Shown: positions 28,249 through 36,402, counted from the stretch's first letter. The stretch is 64,000 bases of DNA from Roseiarcus sp963764955 (GCA_963764955.1 CAVXVE010000041.1:90626-154625), one strand, 5' to 3'. Notes: generated by a model from the sequence alone, not told the origin. Made by a program: numbers and translations.

Positions 28249-29182
28249 CTGCATTCCCTTCCGCCTCGCCGAGCGGGTTTGGCGGCAGGATGAGCGCCGC
28301 GATATCGTCGGGCAGTTGCATCGCGAACAGATTGCGGGCGAGCGGCGAGGGCGGCTCGCGGTCGCTCATCACGAGGCCAATCGTGCGCTGGGCGACCGGC
28401 TCGACGAGCTCAATCGCGCGCGTGCCCGCCGGCAAGCCGAAGAAGCGCAACAACTGCCGCGGCACGATTGCCGACCACTGGCCCGCGCTTACATGCGAGA
28501 CGAGGTTGTAGATCGAATTGGTCTCCACCGCAGGAACCGGCTTCGCCCCGACCGAGCGAAAGACGCCGTCGATGATCCGCCGGTTCTGCATGTCGGGGGT
28601 GAGCAGGCACAAAGGCGCACTCGCCGCCTCACGCCACGTGACCTGCGATTTGCCAGCGAACGCGCCGGTCATTGGCGTGAGAAACAGATATTCCTCGATG
28701 CAAATGGGTTTCGCTTTGACGTGCCCGAGCGGTTCGGCGTCGAGATAGGTAAGGCCCGCGTCGAGTTCGAAATCTTCGATCCCGCGATCGATCTCCTGGC
28801 TGTTCAGGGACATTACGGCGACCGTCACGCCCGGAAAGAGCTTGAAGAACGGACCGGTGAGCTGGGAGACGATCGGCAGCGCGGTCGGGATGGCGCCGAT
28901 CCGGAGACGACCGGTCAGGCCTTTGTCGATCTCTTCCAGTCCGCGGCGAAGATTCTCGACCTCGGCAAGAATCCGATGGACATGCTCCAGGGCGACCTGC
29001 CCCTGCGGGGTCAGACCGACATACCGATGGCCGCGCTCGACGATCGGCGCGCCGAGGTCCTCTTCCAGGAGCCGAATGGCGGCTGAGAGGGTCGGCTGCG
29101 ACACATGGCAGGCGTCCGCAGCGCGGCCAAAATGCTTTTCGCGAGCGAGCGCGGCGAGATATTCGAGTTGACGCAGGACCAT
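28241..29182 (-). CDS. fdsR: LysR-type regulator of the fds operon
   Basis: A 313-residue LysR protein: an N-terminal HTH (LRQLEYLAALAREKHFGRAADA, VSQPTLSAAIRLLEE) and a sensor domain from GRLRIGAIPTALPIVSQLT. Its position directly ahead of fdsG on the same strand, and the matched ATAG-N7-CTAT sites in front of both it and fdsG, indicate that it controls the formate dehydrogenase genes and itself. In Cupriavidus, FdsR represses fds without formate; the sign of control here is not known. Confidence 0.88.
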   Translation of the reverse strand: MVLRQLEYLAALAREKHFGRAADACHVSQPTLSAAIRLLEEDLGAPIVERGHRYVGLTPQGQVALEHVHRILAEVENLRRGLEEIDKGLTGRLRIGAIPTALPIVSQLTGPFFKLFPGVTVAVMSLNSQEIDRGIEDFELDAGLTYLDAEPLGHVKAKPICIEEYLFLTPMTGAFAGKSQVTWREAASAPLCLLTPDMQNRRIIDGVFRSVGAKPVPAVETNSIYNLVSHVSAGQWSAIVPRQLLRFFGLPAGTRAIELVEPVAQRTIGLVMSDREPPSPLARNLFAMQLPDDIAALILPPNPLGEAEGNAVR

Positions 29183-29230
29183 AGGCCCAATCCAGGCGTT
29201 TGTCGTGGCGGTAGCGCCAAGGCGACGTCA

Positions 29231-29245
29231 ATAGCAGGTTTCTAT
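29231..29245 (-). promoter_or_regulatory. LysR-type operator upstream of fdsR
   Basis: ATAG (29231-29234), seven bases, CTAT (29242-29245), followed by CGG exactly as at the fdsG-proximal site. It lies about 50 bp upstream of the fdsR start, a usual spot for autoregulation. Confidence 0.6.
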
Positions 29246-29324
29246 CGGCTTGGACCATCCGGGTCTGGAGATCGCCCAATTTGGCGGCTATGCAGGCTGC
29301 CGACCGAGGCCGAATGGAGGTCCG

Positions 29325-29933
29325 ATGCCGGAAGCTCAACCCAACAAGGAACCACGATCGGCGGCCTTCGCACTCCGCGCCGCCGCGACGGCGTTCGTTG
29401 TTGTCGCGCTCGGATTCGCCGCGTTCATACTCATAAGTCCGTCGGGGAGGCCGCGCCCTTCTCTGATCGGCGGGCCTTTCGCTTTAGAGAACGGGGACGG
29501 CAAGACGGTCAGCGATCAGACGCTGCGCGGACGGCCGTTCCTCGTCTATTTCGGATACACCCACTGCCCTGATGTTTGTCCAACCGAGCTCGCGCATATT
29601 TCCGACATTCTGAACAAGATGGGGAACAAGGCTATTCCGGCTCTCTTCATCACCGTCGACCCGGAGCGCGACACGCCGAAGATCATGCAGGACTACGTCA
29701 GCAGCTTCAATCCCGCCATCGTCGGACTATCCGGCAGCCCGCAATCCGTCGCAGCCACGGAGAAGACTTTTCGGGTGTTCGCCCGCAAGGGGGAGAAGCA
29801 GCCGGACGGCGACTATTCCATGGACCACAGCTCGGTCGTCTATCTCATGGATAAGAACGGCGCCTTCGTCGAGGCGTTCAACGTCGAGCGCCCGCCTGAG
29901 GAAGCCGCCAAGGACCTCGAAGCGCGCCTGTGA
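29325..29933 (+). CDS. SCO1/SenC-family copper chaperone
   Basis: A 202-residue membrane-anchored thioredoxin-fold protein that delivers copper to the CuA site of cytochrome c oxidase or acts as a thiol reductant. It has one N-terminal hydrophobic segment (about 18-38), the copper-binding CPDVC (Cys81 and Cys85) in GYTHCPDVCPTEL, FITVDPERDTP, and a histidine in YSMDHSSVVYLMD. The ATG at 29325 is 5 nt after GGAGG; an upstream in-frame start at 29250 lacks these features. It is divergent from fdsR. Confidence 0.92.
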   Translation: MPEAQPNKEPRSAAFALRAAATAFVVVALGFAAFILISPSGRPRPSLIGGPFALENGDGKTVSDQTLRGRPFLVYFGYTHCPDVCPTELAHISDILNKMGNKAIPALFITVDPERDTPKIMQDYVSSFNPAIVGLSGSPQSVAATEKTFRVFARKGEKQPDGDYSMDHSSVVYLMDKNGAFVEAFNVERPPEEAAKDLEARL

Positions 29934-30010
29934 AACGCGCGCTTCGCCACCCAGCCGGCGAAGTATAGCCCCTCCAGCGACCTTGCCAACGAAGTTGAGG
30001 CGACCCGGAT

Positions 30011-30226
30011 ATGAATGACCAGCCTCCGCACCCAGACGCCCGCCCGCAGGCGGGCAAGCCGGCGGCGCGCGACCTGCCGCCGGCGGCCCAAAGGGCGCTT
30101 GACGAAGCGGAGGCGCGGCGGGCCGAGGCGAAGCCTGCCCCGCCTCGCGAGCTCAACGGCCGCGGCGGCCTCGATCCGGCGCGTTATGGCGACTGGGAAG
30201 TCAAGGGGCTCGCCAGCGATTTCTAG
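30011..30226 (+). CDS. DUF1674 (SDHAF4-like) protein
   Basis: A 71-residue protein. The last 20 residues, GRGGLDPARYGDWEVKGLAS, are the DUF1674 signature also found in succinate dehydrogenase assembly factor 4, which binds the flavinated SdhA. The N-terminal part is a Pro/Ala-rich charged linker. The ATG at 30011 follows the SCO gene by 77 bp. A role in SDH assembly is inferred from the family. Confidence 0.82.
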   Translation: MNDQPPHPDARPQAGKPAARDLPPAAQRALDEAEARRAEAKPAPPRELNGRGGLDPARYGDWEVKGLASDF

Positions 30227-30513
30227 CCCAAGATAGCTTTGCATTGAGGCGCGCTCGCCGCCCTCAAGGCGTCTTTCCACCCCGAAACGGGCGCGCGCCC
30301 GGAATTATTCCGCCGGAAATGCGCCGACACGGGCTCGGTCTCATAGCGCTCCGTGCGCGGCGCAATTGCGCCGCCGCCACAGCATAGCATTGATCTGCTC
30401 GCAGGCCTTTCTCGGCCGCCCGACGTTCTTTGCGGCTCCACTCAAGTTGCGCGCTCGCTTGGAAGCTCCACTTTTGATATAAACATTGTTGTACCTCCAT
30501 TCCTTGGCTTCAC

Positions 30514-30726
30514 ATGACCGGAATTGCAATTTGGGTTATCGTCATTCTACTGGGAGCCATCGTCTATATCGTCTGGCATGGTCTCCAGATCACTCGCGAT
30601 CAACACCAGAGCACTATGGCCGCGCTGGCGAGCCTCGGCGACACCCACAAGCTCGGCTACGAGGCGCTGACGCTCGCGATGCAGCGCCTCGAGCAGCGGG
30701 TCAAGCAACTGGAGGAGCGGCGCTAA
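30514..30726 (+). CDS. Small membrane protein with coiled-coil tail
   Basis: A 70-residue protein with one N-terminal transmembrane helix (IWVIVILLGAIVYIVWHGL) and a heptad-patterned tail (LAMQRLEQRVKQLEER). I do not recognise a family. The pattern of anchor plus coiled coil suggests a membrane-associated scaffold, without firmer support. The 287 bp before it (30227-30513) hold no gene that I can support. Confidence 0.5.
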   Translation: MTGIAIWVIVILLGAIVYIVWHGLQITRDQHQSTMAALASLGDTHKLGYEALTLAMQRLEQRVKQLEERR

Positions 30727-31000
30727 ATCCCGCCGCACCTAGGTGATAGAGCCTGCCGCATTGGAATCGACGCGGCTCGGCGATCGACGCGCTTGGTCAA
30801 TTGACTTGCTTGGGCTTTAGCGCGCTCGCGCCTCAAGGCCTCCTTTCGCACGGCGGCTCCCGGCGCTGGCCGTGCGAGCCGCATGGGCCTCATTGACCGC
30901 GCGCTTCGACATCCAGGACGCGAGCTCTCCGCAAACGAAGGGGCATAAACGCCCGAACGGGATCAAAAAGCCGTGATGAATTTCAGGTCCCGGCGCCCGA

Positions 31001-31255
31001 TCAGCACGGCGCCTTGGACGCAAGCGCCGGAGCGGATTTTTCAATGCGAAACACGATATCGATCTCGCTGCGCTCGATCGCCTCCAGCCGGTCGCCCGTC
31101 ATCCCGACCAGATGCGGAATGTCGATCGCCGCCATGGGATCGGTGCAGCGCACCTCCAGCCGATCGCCCGGCGCCAGGGATTTGAGCGCCCTGCGTGTCT
31201 TCAGCGCCGGCAGGGGACACTTCAGTCCCGACAGATCCAACTTGGCGATGGTCAT
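31001..31255 (-). CDS. TusA-family sulfurtransferase
   Basis: An 84-residue SirA/TusA-fold protein. The motif DLSGLKCPLPALKTRRAL holds the sulfur-carrying cysteine in the CPxP pattern (about residue 13), and PMAAIDIPHLVGMTGD matches the second half. It could serve tRNA thiolation or supply sulfur for molybdenum cofactor or Fe-S proteins; the fds operon with FdhD lies close by, but a link is inference. The ATG is at 31255. Confidence 0.88.
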   Translation of the reverse strand: MTIAKLDLSGLKCPLPALKTRRALKSLAPGDRLEVRCTDPMAAIDIPHLVGMTGDRLEAIERSEIDIVFRIEKSAPALASKAPC

Positions 31256-31374
31256 GGCGCGAGGCGCGCGAACGACTTCGCGATCAACGCCTCTGCCGTC
31301 TCGGGCCCGGAGGTCCGGTCCGCAGCCGACCCAGCATGCGCCATATTATACCGTAAGATCAAAACTTTAGATCG

Positions 31375-31464
31375 TGGCGGAGAGGGAGGGATTCGAACCC
31401 CCGGTACACTTGCGCGTACTCCGCATTTCGAGTGCGGTGCGATCGACCACTCTGCCACCTCTCC
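31375..31464 (-). tRNA. tRNA-Ser (anticodon CGA)
   Basis: A 90-nt class II tRNA with encoded CCA. The acceptor stem is GGAGAGG/CCTCTCC with a G discriminator. The anticodon stem-loop reads CCGCA-CTCGAAA-TGCGG, giving CGA. A long variable arm (about 20 nt) and the T-loop GGTTCGAATCC are present. Length and variable arm fit serine. Confidence 0.95.
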
Positions 31465-31575
31465 GAGGTCTGACGGGCTCAAGCGCTCGCCGCAGGGTCG
31501 GCGCCGCTTAACATGGGCGCTCATCGCGGGCAAGACGGCGTTACGGCCTGCGAGAAGCGGCAGGCCGGGGGAGCC

Positions 31576-32604
31576 CTAACCACCGGCCTCGACTCCCTCC
31601 CAGGCGATACGCGCCACGAACGGCACGGATTCGCCCGCCTGCCGGGCGAGTTCGGGATTCGACGCGTTGCCGTCGAGCGCACGCTTGTAGACGCCCTGGT
31701 GGATCGCGATGCTGCGAAAGAAGCTGAACGCGATGAGGAAGGTCCAATCGGGGATGGACTCGAGCCCCACGCGCCCGCAATAGGCGGCCACATATTCCGC
31801 TTCGGTCGGGATGCCGTTGGCCGCGCGGTCGACGCCCCCCAACCCGCGATACCGCTCGTTCGGAAGCCGCCATTGCATGCACTGGTAGGCGAGGTCGGCG
31901 AAGGGGTGGCCGAGCGTCGACAATTCCCAGTCGAGGACCGCAAGCAGGCGCGGCGATTTCGCGTCGAAGATCATGTTGTCGATGCGCCAGTCGCCATGCG
32001 CCAGCGCGACGCGGCCGTCGTCGGGCGGGATCTTGTCCGCAAGCCAGGCGATCAGGCGCTCCATGTCCTCGATCCGCGCCGTCTCGCTCGCCCGGTACTG
32101 GTCGCTCCAGCGCTGATACTGGCGGGCGAAATAGCCGCCAGGCCTGCCGAAATCAGACAGGCCCGCCGAGACCACGTCGATCGAGTGCAGGCGGGCGAGG
32201 CCCTCGTTCATGGAATCATAGATCGGCGCCCGCTCTTGGCGCTCAAGCTCCGGCAGCGCCGGGTTCCAAAGCACGCGGCCGTCGACGAAGGCCATGAGAT
32301 AGAACGCCGTGCCGATCACGCTTTCGTCTTCGCACAGCGCCAGCGCGCGCGGCGCCGGATAGCCCACCCCTTCGAGCGCCTTCAGCACCCGGAACTCGCG
32401 CTCGATCATGTGGGCCATTTTGAGGAGCTTGCCCGGCGGCTTGCGGCGCAGCACGTAGCGGCCGCTCGCAGCGTCGATCCGATAGGTCGGGTTCGACTGT
32501 CCGGTGGGGAATTTCTTCACCACGCTCGGGCCGCGCCAGCCCTCGACATGGGCGCTGGCCCAGGCGTCGAGCGCGCTCGTATCCTCGGGGAAAGCGCCGG
32601 TCAC
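31576..32604 (-). CDS. Aminoglycoside-phosphotransferase-fold kinase, ACAD-associated
   Basis: A 342-residue APH-fold kinase with Brenner's catalytic motif HGDWRIDNMIF and the Mg-binding DWELSTLGHPFADLAY. The N-terminal lobe includes KFPTGQSNPTYRI and YVLRRKPPGKLL. It starts at a GTG (32604) that overlaps the stop of the acyl-CoA dehydrogenase gene as GTGA. The pair matches the two halves of animal ACAD10/11 and the LvaA-LvaC pair of levulinate catabolism, where the kinase phosphorylates a 4-hydroxyacyl-CoA. The substrate here is inferred from that pairing. Confidence 0.85.
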   Translation of the reverse strand: MTGAFPEDTSALDAWASAHVEGWRGPSVVKKFPTGQSNPTYRIDAASGRYVLRRKPPGKLLKMAHMIEREFRVLKALEGVGYPAPRALALCEDESVIGTAFYLMAFVDGRVLWNPALPELERQERAPIYDSMNEGLARLHSIDVVSAGLSDFGRPGGYFARQYQRWSDQYRASETARIEDMERLIAWLADKIPPDDGRVALAHGDWRIDNMIFDAKSPRLLAVLDWELSTLGHPFADLAYQCMQWRLPNERYRGLGGVDRAANGIPTEAEYVAAYCGRVGLESIPDWTFLIAFSFFRSIAIHQGVYKRALDGNASNPELARQAGESVPFVARIAWEGVEAGG

Positions 32605-33839
32605 CGCCCGCCCGCTTCGTTGGTGTAGCGCTTCATCTCGGCCTTGGCGATCACCCGCCGGTGCACGGCGTCGGGCCCGTCGGCGAGGCGCAGGGTGCGC
32701 ACGTGAGTCCACATGCGGGCGAGCGGGAAATCCTGGCTGACGCCCGCGCCGCCATGCATCTGCACCGCCTGGTCGATCACGTCGAGCGCGATGCGAGGCG
32801 CGATCACCTTGATCTGCGAGATGAGCGGCGCTGCGGCGCGCACGCCTTGCGTGTCCATGGCCCAGGCCGCCTTCAGGCACAAGAGACGCGCCATCTCGAT
32901 GCTCATTCGCGCTTCGGCGATGATGTCCGGATTGGCCCCGAGCCGCGCCAGCTTCTGGCCGAACGCGGTGCGGGCCGCGGCGCGCCGGCACATCGCCTCG
33001 AGCGCCCGCTCGGCCTGGCCGATCGCGCGCATGCAATGGTGGATGCGTCCCGGACCGAGCCGCCCCTGCGCGATCTCGAAGCCGCGTCCGCGGCCAAGGA
33101 TCATCGCGTCCTTATTCGCGACTCTCACGTCGCGAAAACGGATGTGCATGTGTCCGTGCGGGGCGTCGTCGTCGCCATAGACTTTCATCGCTCTCAAAAT
33201 CTCGATGCCCTTGGCCGCGGCCGGGACGAACAGCATCGAATGGCGTGAATGCGGCGCGGCGTCGGGGTCGGTGAGCGTCATGGTGATATAGAGCGAGCAG
33301 CGCGGATCGCCGGCGCCGGACGACCACCATTTCTCGCCGTTGAGCACCCATTCGTCGCCCTCGAGGCGCGCGTCCATGGCGATATTGGTCGCATCCGACG
33401 AGGCGACGCCCGGCTCGGTCATGAGATAGGCCGAGCGCGCGCGCCCCTCGAGCAGATCGGGCAGCCAGCGCGCCTTCTGCTCGTTCGAGCCGAAGCGCTC
33501 GAGCACTTCCATGTTGCCGGTGTCGGGGGCGGAGCAATTGAAGACCTCGGAGGCGAGCGGCGACCAGCCCATTTCCTCGGCGAGATAGGCGTATTCGACG
33601 GTGGTGAGGCCGTAGCCCCTGTCGGAGGCGGTCAGCCAGAAGTTCCACAGGCCCTTGGCCCGCGCCTTGGCCTTGAGCGATTCCAGGATTTCGACCATCC
33701 GCCTGGTCGGCTTGAACCGGTCTCCATCACGACCGACCTCGGCATGGTACTCTTCTTCGAGCGGCATGATCTCGTCGCGCACCATCGCCCGGACGGCGGC
33801 GATGAGCGGACGGACTTTGTCGGTTTGGCCGAGATCCAC
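32601..33839 (-). CDS. Acyl-CoA dehydrogenase, ACAD10/11-LvaC-like
   Basis: A 412-residue flavin-dependent acyl-CoA dehydrogenase. Blocks are AYLMTEPGVASSDATNIA (FAD/substrate region), GEKWWSSGAGDPRCSLYI, AFGQKLARLGANPDIIAEAR and the C-terminal QMHGGAGVSQDFPLARMW. The GTG at 33839 has GGAGGAG 7 nt upstream. It is coupled by a 4-bp overlap to a kinase gene. In ACAD11-like enzymes the dehydrogenase fold acts on 4-phosphoacyl-CoA to give a normal beta-oxidation intermediate; this role is proposed by analogy. Confidence 0.88.
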   Translation of the reverse strand: MDLGQTDKVRPLIAAVRAMVRDEIMPLEEEYHAEVGRDGDRFKPTRRMVEILESLKAKARAKGLWNFWLTASDRGYGLTTVEYAYLAEEMGWSPLASEVFNCSAPDTGNMEVLERFGSNEQKARWLPDLLEGRARSAYLMTEPGVASSDATNIAMDARLEGDEWVLNGEKWWSSGAGDPRCSLYITMTLTDPDAAPHSRHSMLFVPAAAKGIEILRAMKVYGDDDAPHGHMHIRFRDVRVANKDAMILGRGRGFEIAQGRLGPGRIHHCMRAIGQAERALEAMCRRAAARTAFGQKLARLGANPDIIAEARMSIEMARLLCLKAAWAMDTQGVRAAAPLISQIKVIAPRIALDVIDQAVQMHGGAGVSQDFPLARMWTHVRTLRLADGPDAVHRRVIAKAEMKRYTNEAGGR

Positions 33840-34114
33840 GGGGGCTCCTCCACGAACTTTTTCAGGCCGCGATATGACGCGCAAACCGCGCGCGCGGCAA
33901 GCGGGACGAGCCTCCCGTGAGCTCCCCGGCCGGCGCGCCGCAAGCGGGCGGGTTCGCCGCCGGGGATGGGCCCCGAACCGGACGGCGCCCACGGACTTGT
34001 GTCCCTGCCAGGCGCCGTTTCGGGCCCGGATTGAGCGATATCAGCGCGTTGCGGCGCCATTTCCGAGTCGGGTCCGCGCCGCGCCAGCGGGCAGGGCCGG
34101 CTTGCGGCCGGGGC
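33840..34114. other. Divergent intergenic region before the TetR gene
   Basis: About 275 bp between the acyl-CoA dehydrogenase gene and the TetR gene promoter, GC-rich, without a convincing gene. Apart from the ribosome site of the leftward gene at its edge and the TetR promoter that follows, I see nothing distinct. Confidence 0.4.
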
Positions 34115-34142
34115 TTGACTTCAATACGTACGTACGTATTGT
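34115..34142 (+). promoter_or_regulatory. TetR promoter with embedded palindromic operator
   Basis: TTGACT (34115-34120), 16 bases, TATTGT (34137-34142). The spacer is filled by a perfect 18-bp palindrome, AATACGTACGTACGTATT (34123-34140). The predicted start of transcription, about 34149, is at the GTG start codon (34150), and no Shine-Dalgarno site is present, so the transcript is probably leaderless and self-repressed. Confidence 0.65.
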
Positions 34143-34149
34143 ACCGTTC

Positions 34150-34743
34150 GTGCCCAAGCCCTCCAACCGTGAGCGGATCCTCGAAGCCGGTCTCAAGGTC
34201 ATGATCCGCAAAGGCTACGCCGGCGCCGGCGTGCGCGACGTCGTCGCCGAGGCGCAGGCCCCGCAGGGCTCGTTCACCAACCACTTCCGCTCGAAGGAGG
34301 AATTCGCGCGCGAGGTGCTCGACCTCTATTTCGACGGGACCAAACGGGCGGTCGCCGAGGCGCTGGAAGACCGCAACCTGCGTCCGCGCGAGCGCCTTGA
34401 GCGCTATCTCGACCTCATCACTGACCGGCTCGCTGAAGATCAGTTCCGCCGCGGCTGCCTGATCGGCGATTTCAGTCTCGAAGCCGCGCCGCAAAGCGAA
34501 AGGCTGCGGGCGCGGCTCGCCGAGATCTTCGCCGAGTGGCGCGCCCCGTTCGCCGCCTGCATCGCCGAAGGTCAGGGCGCGGGCGAGATCGCCCTGACCT
34601 TCGCCCCGGAGGACCTCGCCGAATTCCTGCTCGCCTCGTGGGAGGGCGCGATCCTGCGGATGAAAGTCGAGCGCGCCGCCGAACCGCTCGAGCGCTTCAA
34701 GCGCATCGCCTTCGCCACAATGTTCAAGGAGCCTTCCCCATGA
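34150..34743 (+). CDS. TetR-family repressor
   Basis: A 197-residue TetR regulator with an N-terminal HTH (SNRERILEAGLKVMIRKGYAG, APQGSFTNHFRSKEEFAREVL) and a C-terminal ligand domain (CLIGDFSLEAAP...). Sequence features, especially GSFTNHFRSKE, are those of AcuR/NemR-like TetR proteins that sense electrophiles. The GTG at 34150 is used because the next start, ATG 34201, would cut the DNA-binding domain. Its stop overlaps the dehalogenase ATG, so both genes form one unit under the ACGTACGT operator. Confidence 0.87.
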   Translation: MPKPSNRERILEAGLKVMIRKGYAGAGVRDVVAEAQAPQGSFTNHFRSKEEFAREVLDLYFDGTKRAVAEALEDRNLRPRERLERYLDLITDRLAEDQFRRGCLIGDFSLEAAPQSERLRARLAEIFAEWRAPFAACIAEGQGAGEIALTFAPEDLAEFLLASWEGAILRMKVERAAEPLERFKRIAFATMFKEPSP

Positions 34744-35640
34744 ACCCGGATATCACCCTGCCGAAGCTTTCCGTGCTCGACTTCGGAGATGGCCTACCGG
34801 GAGGCCGGCTCGCGCGACGCGCCGGTCGCCCTCTTCCTGCACGGCAATCCGACTTCGTCCTACATCTGGCGCAACATCATGCCCCTTGTCGCGCCGGTCG
34901 CCCATTGCATCGCGCCGGACCTGATCGGCTTCGGCCAGTCCGGCAAGCCGGACATCGCCTATCGCTTCGAGGATCATGTCCGCTATCTCGACGCGTTCAT
35001 CGCCAAGGCGGGGATCGGCGCGGCCTACCTCGTCGTCCAGGACTGGGGAACGGGGCTTGCCTTTCACCTCGCCGAGCGGCGCCCGGAATTCGTGCGCGGC
35101 CTTGCGTTCATGGAGTTCGTGCGCCCGTTCGCGACCTGGGACGAGTTCGTGAGAGGCTCGCGGGCGAGGGAGATCTTCCGCAAGTTCCGCACCCCAGGCG
35201 AAGGCGAGCGACTGATCCTCGAAGAGAATGTCTTCGTCGAGCGCGTGCTGCCGGGCGGGATGCGGCGCAAGCTCAGCGACGAGGAAATGGCGGTCTATCG
35301 CGCGCCGTTCCCGACGCCGCAGTCGCGACAGCCGACCTGGCGCTTTCCCAACGAAATCCCGATCGCCGGAGAGCCCGCCGATGTCGCCGCGATGATGGAG
35401 ACGGCCCATGCGGCGCTCGCCCTTTCGACCTATCCCAAGCTCCTGTTCGCGGCCGATCCCGGCGCGCTCGTTGCGCCCGCGCTCGCCGAAGACTTCGCCG
35501 CCAGGCTGAACGATTGTCGGCTCGTCAAGCTCGGGGACGGGATTCATTTCCTGCAGGAGGACCATCCCGAGACGATCGGGCGGGCGGTCGCCGCGTTCGT
35601 CGCCGAGGTCGAAGGCCGCGCTGGCCAGAGCGCGGCTTAA
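34740..35640 (+). CDS. dhaA: Haloalkane dehalogenase (one frame break)
   Basis: Alpha/beta hydrolase of about 300 residues that cleaves carbon-halogen bonds by hydrolysis. Family blocks are FLHGNPTSSYIWRNI (oxyanion HGNP), the nucleophile in VVQDWGTGLAF, and the histidine in GIHFLQEDHPETIG. The tryptophan after the nucleophile is the usual halide-stabilising residue. The ATG at 34740 overlaps the TetR stop as ATGA. The frame breaks near 34781: deleting one T of GACTTCGG gives SVLDSEMAYREAGS. Closest in layout to the DhaA/DbjA subfamily; the natural substrate is unknown. Confidence 0.88.
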
Positions 35641-35671
35641 CGCCGGGGGCTCGGGCAGTGGACTTTTGCGC

Positions 35672-35692
35672 CCCTCTCCTTGCGGGAGAGGG
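35672..35692. repeat. CCCTCTCC/GGAGAGGG hairpin repeat
   Basis: Inverted arms CCCTCTCC and GGAGAGGG around a short loop, between dhaA and brnT. A hairpin with the same core occurs at 37989-38007. This core is a frequent intergenic element in high-GC Hyphomicrobiales; it may end the dhaA transcript. Confidence 0.5.
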
Positions 35693-35724
35693 TTGGGATG
35701 CGGGTTCTCGCCGCTCGCGGCGGA

Positions 35725-35753
35725 TTGACCAAAGTCTTTTTTGTTGCCACAAT
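35725..35753 (+). promoter_or_regulatory. Candidate brnT promoter
   Basis: TTGACC (35725-35730), 17 bases including a T6 run, then CACAAT (35748-35753, a 4/6 match to TATAAT). The predicted start, about 35759-35760, is at the brnT GTG, suggesting a leaderless transcript. Confidence 0.4.
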
Positions 35754-35758
35754 AATGC

Positions 35759-36040
35759 GTGAAGATTGAGTTTGATCCGGCGAAGAGCGCGCGGAACGCC
35801 AAAGAGCGCGGTCTGCCGTTCGAACTGACTGCGGAGCTGGATTGGAGCGCGGCGCACACGATCGAGGATCACCGCCAATCTTACGGCGAGACGCGATACC
35901 TGGCGTACGCGCCGAGGCAAGGCCGGCTTCATGTCGTCTGCTTTTGCATTCGCGGCGATGCATTTCGGATCATCAGTTTTCGCAAGGCCAACAAGCGCGA
36001 GGAAAGGTTCTATGCCGAAGAGAAGGCCGCCCCTGACTGA
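35759..36040 (+). CDS. brnT: BrnT-family ribonuclease toxin
   Basis: A 93-residue BrnT, a RelE-fold mRNA-cleaving toxin. Family blocks are IEFDPAKSARNAKERGLPF, TRYLAYAPRQGRLHVVCF and the C-terminal FRIISFRKANKREERFY with catalytic-site Arg/Lys residues. The start is a GTG at 35759 without a ribosome site. It overlaps brnA by 29 bp. Normally BrnA neutralises BrnT and represses the operon. Confidence 0.9.
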   Translation: MKIEFDPAKSARNAKERGLPFELTAELDWSAAHTIEDHRQSYGETRYLAYAPRQGRLHVVCFCIRGDAFRIISFRKANKREERFYAEEKAAPD

Positions 36041-36386
36041 TGAAGAGGGCGAAGTGCGCGAACTGACCCGCGAGGATTTCAGGGGCATGCGGCCCATGCG
36101 CGAGGTGATGCCCGAGTTCATCGAGGCCATGGACGAGTTTCGCCGCAAGCTCGGTCGCCCCAAGGCTCAATCGCCGAAAGTCCATATTGGATTCCGGCTG
36201 GCCTCGGACGTCGTCGCGAGCATCAAGGCGAGCGGGCGCGGCTACAACGCCCGTGTCGAGCAGGCTTTGCGCGCGGCCGGGTTTGGCGGCAAGAACGAGC
36301 GCGAAGCGTCCAAGATCGGGGCTGTGAAAAAGCGCCGCCCCGTGAAGCCGAAGGCAAAGCTCGCCGTCGGCAAACGACGGGCGTAA
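36012..36386 (+). CDS. brnA: BrnA-family antitoxin
   Basis: A 124-residue antitoxin. The ATG at 36012 follows AGGAAAGG and overlaps brnT. The core MPEFIEAMDEFRRKLGRPK and VHIGFRLASDVVASIKASGRGYNARVEQALR is the BrnA ribbon-helix-helix region. Most BrnA proteins end soon after this; here a Lys/Arg/Pro-rich tail of about 30 residues follows (GAVKKRRPVKPKAK...). The tail may aid DNA or RNA binding. It converges on iolB. Confidence 0.87.
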   Translation: MPKRRPPLTDEEGEVRELTREDFRGMRPMREVMPEFIEAMDEFRRKLGRPKAQSPKVHIGFRLASDVVASIKASGRGYNARVEQALRAAGFGGKNEREASKIGAVKKRRPVKPKAKLAVGKRRA

Positions 36387-36402
36387 GCAATCGACCGCAT
36401 CC

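Noticed and set aside
30264..30529. Short minus-strand frames with a GGAGGT site upstream near 30490
   Set aside because: The frame next to that site ends after about 14 codons, and the longer overlapping frames show no recognisable family.
30817..31044. A 75-codon minus-strand frame next to tusA
   Set aside because: It overlaps the end of tusA, lacks a ribosome site and has Arg/Ala-rich composition; support is insufficient.
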